Of a stretch of DNA of 64,000 nt, positions 57,787 through 64,000 are shown one piece after another. Location: assembly GCF_004519515.1 (NCBI RefSeq), contig NZ_CP038145.1:1012001-1076000 (forward strand), given 5' to 3'. The position numbers were made by a program, and so were the translations under genes. The notes beneath the pieces were generated by a model, which saw nothing but the letters and a program-made list of their open reading frames with translations, made no database searches and had not been told where the DNA came from. The stretch's first letter is position 1. The number at the start of each line of letters is the position of its first letter. The DNA is from Actinobacillus indolicus (GTDB lineage Bacteria; Pseudomonadota; Gammaproteobacteria; Enterobacterales; Pasteurellaceae).

Positions 57787-59835
57787 TTATTTCTTTTTGA
57801 GCTTTTCAGCTGCATCTTTAAGCGGAGAGCTTTTTTTTGCACTAGGCTTTTTAGCTACTGTTTCAGCTTTTTTCTCTGGTGCTTTTTTCTCCGACGCTTT
57901 TTTTGCTACAGTTTTCTTTGGGGCCTCTTCTTTTGCAGGAAGTAATGCTTGAGATTCAGCAAGTAAAGTTAATTCCACTTTATGCTCTGCCGCCCACTCA
58001 TTTAATTTTGCTAAGAATACACGACCCATTGGACGCGGATCACCCGTAAATAATGTTTTTAATCCATTATTTTCAATAATATGACGGCGAAGCTCTAAAC
58101 GCTCTTGATGATTTTCTGCTAAACGGATCGCACGTTCAACATATTCATCTACAGTATTCGCAATTAACCATTCAGGTAAGCCTAAACGTTTAAATAGGCC
58201 TTCATCAATATGTTCATGAACTTCTGGGCCTGTTTTACAGATACCCACTAAACCTAAAGTTACCATATCAATGATGCCATTCGTATTCCCGAATGGGAAT
58301 GGATTCACCATCATATCGCAGTTATGCAGAATTGAGAGATATTGATGATATGGTGTGTGTGGATGTGCTGTTGCACTATCCCCTAGGAAGCTCTTAATAA
58401 ATTTTTCTACATAAGGATGTGTAACACCGCTTGATTGACCTAGTGCAAAATGGAAATGTACTTTCACTTTGGCACGATCACGAATCGCTTTTAACGCTTC
58501 CAAGAAGTAGGGGTTTAGCTTCATCGTAGTTGAAGCAATACCAATGTTTACCACTTCTGGATTTTCACGTAAACGGTATTCTACGTTCGTCGGCGCTAGT
58601 GCAGATGGAACATAAGGTAGAGCATCTTTTGGTAAACGCAATAATGTTTCACTAAAACACGCTTCTGAGCCAACATAGTCATCTTCAACAATAACGTATT
58701 CAATAAATTCTGAATGCGTTGTCGCAGGATGCCCTAAAGCCACTGCTTGAATTGGTGCTAAACGGGTATTGCTTGCAAAAATAGTATTTAAATCCATTCC
58801 AATACTTGGCATATATAAAATGGATGCACCTTCTTTTTCACAAATATTTTTCACAAAAAGTAATTTGTCAAAAATACTATCGCCTTTCAAAAGGTGAAAT
58901 TCATCAAAAACATCTTGCCCCGCTTTATCTACCGCTTCGCCACCCAAACCAATTAAATAGAAATGTTCGCGAGCAGCAATCATAGAGGTTGAGTGTGTAC
59001 GATAAATAGAGTGTGCAGAGTGGAAATGTTCTAGTAATACCACCATGACTGGCTTGCCATTTTTATATCCAATATGAGAAACATCTCTATCTGTCCAACC
59101 ACATTCCACTAAATGACGACGGATAACTTGGTTTAGCGCTTTTTTCACTAAATGCTTATTTTCTGCTACATCATAGCTACAGTGCATATACACATCATGA
59201 GAAATCGCACTTGGAATATTGTTCAAATTTTTAATTTGAGCTAATTTTTCTGGGAACCACTGTAAAATAGCGGCTCTTTTTGAAAATGAATGTGGTGTTC
59301 CAATAAAACGTGGTGACTGTAACGCAAAACAAAGTGACGCACATAACTCAGGATCTAAATTCCACATAGCATCTAAATTCAATGTGATATTAGATTCTGG
59401 TAAATATAAAATACAGAATTTGATAAAGGCATTTTTAGTTGCCTCTAATTCGATATTATTTGGATCCGTTTTATCTTTAGCGCGGTTGTAAGTTCTTAAA
59501 ATGTGGTCTGCATTCACGAATGGAGAACTTGCAAATAACATTGAAATCCAACGTTGAAGTGTTAAAAATCTCTGAGCACCCTTGTCAGAAATACTTAAAC
59601 TCGGATCTTGGAATAAACTTGTGATTGCCACCGACATCCTTGTACAGAAATAGATGGTTGTGTCTTTCTCTAAAACTAACTGTTTTGGTAAATCAATTTC
59701 AATCCCTTGTATGCCGCCAAAATTATTATCCAGTTTGCCTAGAATATCTAATAGTTCATTACAAGATAGCTCGTAATTTTTTTCTTCAACCGCTTTTTCA
59801 AAGCGAATTACACTTGGTTGTTGATTTTCAGACAT
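57787..59835 (-). CDS. ngt: cytoplasmic N-glycosyltransferase (HMW1C-like, GT41) with a Lys/Ala-rich C-terminal tail
   Basis: The 682-residue protein matches the A. pleuropneumoniae N-glycosyltransferase closely from memory along residues 1-620, including the LEHFHSAHSIYRTHSTS block, YMPSIGMD, and the nucleotide-sugar site NPFPFGNTNGIID. These enzymes add glucose from UDP-glucose to Asn in N-x-S/T in the cytoplasm. After the family end (LAKLNEWAAEH) it continues with about 60 extra residues of Lys/Ala/Glu, with repeated AKK and EKK words (57787-57972). It follows rimO by 18 bases. The alpha-glucosyltransferase gene that follows ngt in A. pleuropneumoniae is missing here. Confidence 0.93.
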   Translation of the reverse strand: MSENQQPSVIRFEKAVEEKNYELSCNELLDILGKLDNNFGGIQGIEIDLPKQLVLEKDTTIYFCTRMSVAITSLFQDPSLSISDKGAQRFLTLQRWISMLFASSPFVNADHILRTYNRAKDKTDPNNIELEATKNAFIKFCILYLPESNITLNLDAMWNLDPELCASLCFALQSPRFIGTPHSFSKRAAILQWFPEKLAQIKNLNNIPSAISHDVYMHCSYDVAENKHLVKKALNQVIRRHLVECGWTDRDVSHIGYKNGKPVMVVLLEHFHSAHSIYRTHSTSMIAAREHFYLIGLGGEAVDKAGQDVFDEFHLLKGDSIFDKLLFVKNICEKEGASILYMPSIGMDLNTIFASNTRLAPIQAVALGHPATTHSEFIEYVIVEDDYVGSEACFSETLLRLPKDALPYVPSALAPTNVEYRLRENPEVVNIGIASTTMKLNPYFLEALKAIRDRAKVKVHFHFALGQSSGVTHPYVEKFIKSFLGDSATAHPHTPYHQYLSILHNCDMMVNPFPFGNTNGIIDMVTLGLVGICKTGPEVHEHIDEGLFKRLGLPEWLIANTVDEYVERAIRLAENHQERLELRRHIIENNGLKTLFTGDPRPMGRVFLAKLNEWAAEHKVELTLLAESQALLPAKEEAPKKTVAKKASEKKAPEKKAETVAKKPSAKKSSPLKDAAEKLKKK

Positions 59836-59853
59836 AATGTTTCCTTATAAAAC

Positions 59854-61185
59854 TTAACAAGTTCCCCACAGATCATATTCATCTGCTTGGGTAATGGTTA
59901 CTGAAATAATTTGACCCACTTTCACTTCTGCACCTGAAAGGTTATCTACATAGACAACGCCATCAATCTCAGGGGCATCCGCCATTGAGCGACCAATTAT
60001 TCCTTCTTCATCAATTTCATCGACAATCACTGACAAGGTTCTGCCAATTTTCTGTTGTAAACGATCTGCTGAAATTTGTTGTTGTAATTGCATAAAGCGG
60101 TGGAAGCGTTCTTCTTTCACCTCTTCTGGCACTTGATCTTCCATTTCAGTTGCAACAGCACCATCAACAGGGCTGAATTTAAAGCAACCGACACGATCTA
60201 ATTGTGCTTCTTTTAAGAAATCCAATAACATTTGGAAATCTTCTTCTGTTTCCCCAGGGAAACCAACGATAAATGTTGAACGCAAGGTTAAATCAGGGCA
60301 GATTTCACGCCATTTTTTAATGCGTTCTAAAGTGCGGTCAATCGATCCAGGGCGTTTCATCGCTTTAAGAATTCTTGGACTTGCGTGTTGTAACGGGATA
60401 TCCAAATAAGGCAGAAGTTTTCCTTGAGCCATCAATGGAATAAGGTCATCCACGTGTGGATACGGGTAAACATAATGCAAACGAACCCAAACACCCATTG
60501 ATCCAAGCTGTTCACAGAGGGTGATTAAGTTATTTTTGATTGGCATACCGTTCCAGAAAACCGTTTTAGAGCCTTCTTCTCTTTTCTTATCTAAAGCATA
60601 TGCAGAGGTGTCTTGAGACACAATCAGTAGCTCTTTGACACCAGAATCGACTAAACGTTTCGCTTCATCTAAAACTTGTACAATTGGGCGACTATCTAAA
60701 TCGCCACGCATAGATGGAATGATGCAGAATGTACAACGGTGATCGCAACCTTCCGAAATTTTCAAATAAGCATAATGTTTCGGGGTTAACTTGATTCCCT
60801 GTTTAGGTACAAGGCTAACGTAAGGGTTATATTCAGGCTTAGGCACATATTTATGAACGTGCTTCATAACCGCTTCATAACTATGTGGTCCTGTAATTTC
60901 CAAGACTTTTGGATGAACCTCACGAATTTGGTTCTCTTTTGCACCTAAACAGCCTGTCACAATCACTTTGCCATTAGCTTCTAGTGCTTCGCCAATACTT
61001 TCCAAAGACTCTTGTACAGCACTGTCAATAAACCCACAAGTATTGACAATCACTAAATCTGCGCCTTCGTAACTAGAAATAATGTTGTAACCGTCTGAGC
61101 GAAGCTCAGTCAAAATACGTTCCGAATCCACTAAGTTTTTCGGACAGCCTAGGCTCACAAAACCAATATTTGGTGATGAACTCAT
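59854..61185 (-). CDS. rimO: ribosomal protein S12 methylthiotransferase RimO
   Basis: RimO is a radical SAM enzyme that adds a methylthio group to Asp88/89 of ribosomal protein S12. The 443-residue protein has the UPF0004 domain with cysteines C14, C50, C79, the radical SAM cluster C147-x3-C151-x2-C154 and a C-terminal TRAM domain. It is followed by ngt after 18 bases, the same pairing as in A. pleuropneumoniae. Confidence 0.96.
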   Translation of the reverse strand: MSSSPNIGFVSLGCPKNLVDSERILTELRSDGYNIISSYEGADLVIVNTCGFIDSAVQESLESIGEALEANGKVIVTGCLGAKENQIREVHPKVLEITGPHSYEAVMKHVHKYVPKPEYNPYVSLVPKQGIKLTPKHYAYLKISEGCDHRCTFCIIPSMRGDLDSRPIVQVLDEAKRLVDSGVKELLIVSQDTSAYALDKKREEGSKTVFWNGMPIKNNLITLCEQLGSMGVWVRLHYVYPYPHVDDLIPLMAQGKLLPYLDIPLQHASPRILKAMKRPGSIDRTLERIKKWREICPDLTLRSTFIVGFPGETEEDFQMLLDFLKEAQLDRVGCFKFSPVDGAVATEMEDQVPEEVKEERFHRFMQLQQQISADRLQQKIGRTLSVIVDEIDEEGIIGRSMADAPEIDGVVYVDNLSGAEVKVGQIISVTITQADEYDLWGTC

Positions 61186-61220
61186 AAAACAATCTCAATA
61201 AATAGATAATCAAATAAATA

Positions 61221-61241
61221 AGCCTATGTTTTGCATAGGCT
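61221..61241 (-). terminator. hairpin between mtnN and rimO
   Basis: AGCCTATG (61221-61228) and CATAGGCT (61234-61241) pair around TTTTG. On the minus strand TATTTATTT follows, a weak U run. With the nearby uptake-signal pair it separates mtnN from rimO. Confidence 0.6.
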
Positions 61242-61283
61242 AAAGAAGTAGAATTGTACAAAATTTGAAGATAAATTTCGATA

Positions 61284-61341
61284 ACAAGCGGTTTGTTTAT
61301 AGTAAAAATTTGCAAAGATTATGTGATAAACCACCGCTTGT
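61284..61341. terminator. facing uptake-signal pair after mtnN
   Basis: ACAAGCGGTTTGTTTAT and ATAAACCACCGCTTGT form a long stem with one interruption, TTTGCAAA in the loop. It starts 8 bases after the mtnN stop. Confidence 0.7.
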
Positions 61342-61349
61342 AATTTAGA

Positions 61350-62042
61350 TTAGGCAAAATTATTCAACATGGCTAACACAATTTCGGAGGATTTTTCAGC
61401 AGCAAGAGGTAAAAATTCATCAAATGAAAGATGAGATTCTTTATCTGCAACATCTGAAATTGCACGAACTACCACAAACGGAATGTTAAAAGCATGACAA
61501 ACTTGTGCAATAGAAGCCGCTTCCATTTCAACCGCTTTAACCAGTGGGAAATCATGACGAATACGTGCAATCATTTCACTGCCATTGACAAACAGATCGC
61601 CACTACAAATTAATCCGAGAGAAGTATTAAAATTTGCTTTCTGTACTTCTTTTAATGCAATTTGAATTAATTGTTCGTTAGCCATAAATGCCGCAGGATT
61701 TGCGGGTAATTGCCCTTTTTCATAACCAAAAGCTGTCACATCTACATCATGATGACGCACTTCGCTTGAGATAACAATGTCTCCTACATTCAAATTAACG
61801 TCTAATCCGCCCGCAGATCCTGTGTTAATAATCATATCGGGTTTGGTTAATTGTAATAATAAGGTTGTTCCTACTGCTGCCGCTGTTTTGCCAATACCTG
61901 ATTGAAGCAATGCCACTTGCACATTATTAATTTTACCTTCGTAAATTTTACACCCTGCAATGTCCGTTAATTTAGGTTCTGACATATAGCCTAATAAAAT
62001 TTTTACTTCTTGTTCCATTGCACCAATAATGCCAATTTTCAT
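61350..62042 (-). CDS. mtnN: 5'-methylthioadenosine/S-adenosylhomocysteine nucleosidase
   Basis: MtnN (Pfs) hydrolyses MTA, SAH and 5'-deoxyadenosine, the last being a by-product of radical SAM enzymes such as RimO next door. The 230-residue protein has MKIGIIGAMEQEV with the catalytic Glu, MEMEAAS-type region (KAVEMEAASIAQ) and RAISDVAD with the catalytic Asp. Its start overlaps the previous gene's stop by one base (TAATG). Confidence 0.95.
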   Translation of the reverse strand: MKIGIIGAMEQEVKILLGYMSEPKLTDIAGCKIYEGKINNVQVALLQSGIGKTAAAVGTTLLLQLTKPDMIINTGSAGGLDVNLNVGDIVISSEVRHHDVDVTAFGYEKGQLPANPAAFMANEQLIQIALKEVQKANFNTSLGLICSGDLFVNGSEMIARIRHDFPLVKAVEMEAASIAQVCHAFNIPFVVVRAISDVADKESHLSFDEFLPLAAEKSSEIVLAMLNNFA

Positions 62043-62710
62043 TATTTGTTCTCCTGTTCTTTTTGTAATTTATCCACTAAAAAATCTAATACCGCAAAGG
62101 TATAGTCGTCATTATAAAGCGTATCCTTCACTAGTATGTATTTTCCATTCAATATAGCCATCGGTGGCATAATTGGGGAATATTGAATATTCATATTTTT
62201 ACTTTGATTCGCAATTTGTTTTGTACTGTCTGAATTTAACAAATACTGGAATTGCTCTTCGCTAATTCCATTTTTCGTAAGCCAACGTTTGATTTCAGTA
62301 TTGTTTTTCAGCAATTTATCTTTTGTGTCTGCACTATCAAATAAATACTGATCGCTTAATTCGGGTTTGCCTAATGCTTTAAAGATAGAGTCAAATGCTA
62401 ATGTGAGATGATCATCTTTGTTAACGGCAGGATATCGTTGTAATACCACGCGATCCGCATTACGTGCCGCATATTGTTTTAATGCATCATCCGCATTTAA
62501 ACAAACATTGCACCCATATTGATAAAAATAAGTAATCAAGACTTTATTGTCCGAAGGTAACGTTAATGCTAACGGTTTTTTATAGGAATAATATCCCTTA
62601 CCATCTTTAAATAAAGGTTCTTTCGCTGTTTCTGTTGCTGTTTCTGCAAAACTGGAACCTAATAACCCGATAATACTGATCAATAACATTAATTTTTGTT
62701 TCATTTTCAT
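62042..62710 (-). CDS. periplasmic DsbA-like thiol-disulfide protein
   Basis: From ATG 62710 (222 residues; ATG 62704 is equally possible) the protein has a signal peptide ending FAE near 22, then a thioredoxin-type domain with the active-site pair C67-N-V-C70 in YQYGCNVC, an inserted helical region, and a cis-Pro loop (SPIMPPMAIL). It resembles DsbA homologs of Pasteurellaceae; the CNVC centre differs from the classic CPHC, so its redox potential may be different. The longer reading to 62791 overlaps slyX. It is co-transcribed with mtnN. Confidence 0.82.
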   Translation of the reverse strand: MKMKQKLMLLISIIGLLGSSFAETATETAKEPLFKDGKGYYSYKKPLALTLPSDNKVLITYFYQYGCNVCLNADDALKQYAARNADRVVLQRYPAVNKDDHLTLAFDSIFKALGKPELSDQYLFDSADTKDKLLKNNTEIKRWLTKNGISEEQFQYLLNSDSTKQIANQSKNMNIQYSPIMPPMAILNGKYILVKDTLYNDDYTFAVLDFLVDKLQKEQENK

Positions 62711-62750
62711 CTTGTTATATCTCAATTGAACAAAATGCATAATACTGACT

Positions 62751-62975
62751 CTAATAATGCGGAGGCGGCGTTTCTTCAGCTCGGCTTGCAATATTACTCG
62801 GTTGTATTCCTTGTAATTTTTCAGCTAAATGGCGTACTTGTTGTTGTAATTTATCTAGTGCAAATTGTTGATCAATCACAGCTTGATTTAGTTCTTCAAT
62901 GGTATGCTCTTGAAAAGCAATTTTGGTTTCTAGCTCTGTTACATATACCAAAATTTTATTAAGATCTGCCTGCAT
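62751..62975 (-). CDS. slyX: SlyX protein
   Basis: SlyX is a small coiled-coil protein of unknown function. From ATG 62975 it is 74 residues with the family's KIAFQEHTIEELNQAV core and the exact family C-terminus QPSNIASRAEETPPPHY. The longer reading to 63011 lacks support. It is divergent from fkpA, the same order as in H. influenzae. Confidence 0.92.
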   Translation of the reverse strand: MQADLNKILVYVTELETKIAFQEHTIEELNQAVIDQQFALDKLQQQVRHLAEKLQGIQPSNIASRAEETPPPHY

Positions 62976-63069
62976 TTTAAAATAAAAAGGTTGTGTTAAG
63001 AAGGAATACACTTTACCCTATCTACCTTTGTTTTAACAAACTATTTAATGACTTTTACAAGGAAAAACT

Positions 63070-63786
63070 ATGTTAAAAAACAAACTTTCTGCTTTAGCTA
63101 TCATCAGTGCAACTCTCTTTGCTACACAAGTCAGTTTTGCAGAAAAAGCAGATACTAAATTCATTGACGATTCATCCTATGCCGTTGGTGTGTTAATGGG
63201 CAAAAATATTGAAGATGTGATTAGTTCACAAAAAGAGATTTTCTCTTATAACCAAGAACGCATCCTTGCTGGTGTACAAGATACCTTGAAAAAAACAGGT
63301 AAACTGACAGATGAAGATTTACAAAAACAATTGAAAGAACTTGATACCTATTTAATGGATCAAGAAACTAAAATTCAAGCAGAAAAAAGTAAATCTACCA
63401 TTGAAGCGGGTGATAAATTCCGTGCTGAATATGAGAAAAAAGCAGATGTGAAGAAAACTGCATCAGGCTTACTCTATAAGATAGAAAAAGCGGGTGAAGG
63501 TGAATCACCAAAAGCAACAGATACCGTAAAAGTACACTATAAAGGGACATTACCAGATGGTACGGTGTTTGACAGCTCTTATGACCGTGGCGAGCCAATT
63601 GAATTCCAATTAAATCAATTAATTCCTGCGTGGATTGAAGCCATCCCTATGTTGAAAAAAGGTGGCAAAATGGAAATCGTTGCTCCACCACAATTAGCAT
63701 ACGGTGACCGTCAAGCAGGAAAAATTCCTGCGAACTCTACATTAAAATTTGAGATCGAATTATTAGATTTCAAACCAGCAAAATAA
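63070..63786 (+). CDS. fkpA: FKBP-type peptidyl-prolyl isomerase FkpA
   Basis: FkpA is a periplasmic proline isomerase and chaperone. The 238-residue precursor has a signal peptide ending SFA (about residue 24), a helical FKBP_N dimerisation domain (about 30-130) and the FKBP catalytic domain (about 135-235) with VKVHYKGTLPDGTVFDSS, IPAWIEAIPMLKKGG and APPQLAYG. It is a single gene with ribosome site AAGGAA and a terminator. Confidence 0.95.
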   Translation: MLKNKLSALAIISATLFATQVSFAEKADTKFIDDSSYAVGVLMGKNIEDVISSQKEIFSYNQERILAGVQDTLKKTGKLTDEDLQKQLKELDTYLMDQETKIQAEKSKSTIEAGDKFRAEYEKKADVKKTASGLLYKIEKAGEGESPKATDTVKVHYKGTLPDGTVFDSSYDRGEPIEFQLNQLIPAWIEAIPMLKKGGKMEIVAPPQLAYGDRQAGKIPANSTLKFEIELLDFKPAK

Positions 63787-63807
63787 GTTTACTTAAACAC
63801 ATTATAG

Positions 63808-63824
63808 GGGCACAATTTGTGCCC
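63808..63824 (+). terminator. terminator after fkpA
   Basis: GGGCACAA and TTGTGCCC form a near-perfect palindrome, followed by TTATTTTTAATTTT. It lies 21 bases after the fkpA stop. Confidence 0.85.
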
Positions 63825-63853
63825 TTATTTTTAATTTTATGTAGCGACAAAGT

Positions 63854-64000
63854 ATGACAGCAAAATTCAATCCGCTTTCTGATGAAGATCACGCCATTTT
63901 GGCTTCCTACTTTCCCGTTGTTGATGGTATTGCAGCGCTCATTGGTGAGCATTGCGAAATCGTACTGCATTCCCTTGAGTTCTTAGAACACTCTGCAATT
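63854..64000 (+). CDS. yheO: YheO-family transcriptional regulator (partial, runs off the window)
   Basis: The first 49 codons (MTAKFNPLSDEDHAILASYF, then PVVDGIAALIGEHCEIVLHSLE) match the N-terminal PAS-like domain of YheO, a helix-turn-helix protein. In Pasteurellaceae and enterics yheO follows fkpA and leads into tusDCB and rpsL, so those genes should lie just beyond the window. Confidence 0.85.
   Translation, partial: MTAKFNPLSDEDHAILASYFPVVDGIAALIGEHCEIVLHSLEFLEHSAI

Overview
The window is chromosomal DNA from a member of the Pasteurellaceae. Two things show this. First, uptake signal sequences of the ACAAGCGGT type are scattered through it, often extended by a TTTGCAAA block about 15 bases further on; this is the Actinobacillus pleuropneumoniae / Mannheimia / H. 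ducreyi type rather than the AAGTGCGGT type of H. influenzae. Second, gene content and local order follow that family (slyX-fkpA-yheO, the five-gene tetronate operon with a DeoR regulator, rimO-ngt, sxy, dprA). I cannot name the species from the sequence alone.

Layout. 1-2817: 5' half of the spc ribosomal operon (rplN to rplR, minus strand) with its promoter and a terminator-like leader hairpin. 2818-7740: a roughly 5-kb accessory block between the spc and S10 operons with four unfamiliar genes: a secreted coiled-coil protein, a six-segment ion channel with an unusual pore, a small companion gene, and a membrane protein with a 33-bp tandem repeat and zinc-ribbon cysteines. 7741-12962: the whole S10 operon (rpsJ to rpsQ) with promoter, leader and terminator. 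13063-18128: competence regulator sxy, fumC, dprA, def, hldD. 18185-21830: a sugar-type ABC importer. 21872-30228: a secreted esterase-like protein, then the C4 acid-sugar (tetronate) catabolic operon gntP-denD-otnI-otnC-otnK-ltnD, divergent from its likely DeoR-family regulator. 30294-42783: housekeeping genes (dcuB, dapF, tRNA-Phe/tRNA-Asn, mltC-yggX-mutY, sfsA, an orphan PTS IIB, hslVU, mutS). 42958-54093: one 3711-residue trimeric autotransporter adhesin, divergent from an uncharacterised outer-membrane barrel gene. 55519-64000: gstA-like, lysA, lptM, a cytoplasmic N-glycosyltransferase (ngt), rimO, mtnN, a DsbA-like protein, slyX, fkpA and the start of yheO.

How the parts work together. 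The tetronate operon carries a GntP-type importer, two dehydrogenases, an isomerase, a kinase and a decarboxylase that together convert threonate and erythronate to dihydroxyacetone phosphate. Its control region holds a perfect CRP site and an 11-bp inverted repeat. The N-glycosyltransferase and the giant adhesin lie 3.7 kb apart and may be enzyme and substrate, because related enzymes glucosylate adhesins in the cytoplasm before export. Several operons end in facing pairs of uptake signals that form terminator-like stems.

The least explained parts are the channel plus companion pair and the repressor-like palindromes in the 2.8-7.7 kb block, the secreted esterase beside the tetronate operon, the Lys/Ala-rich tail on the glycosyltransferase, the barrel protein facing the adhesin, and a perfect 27-bp inverted repeat inside hslVU.
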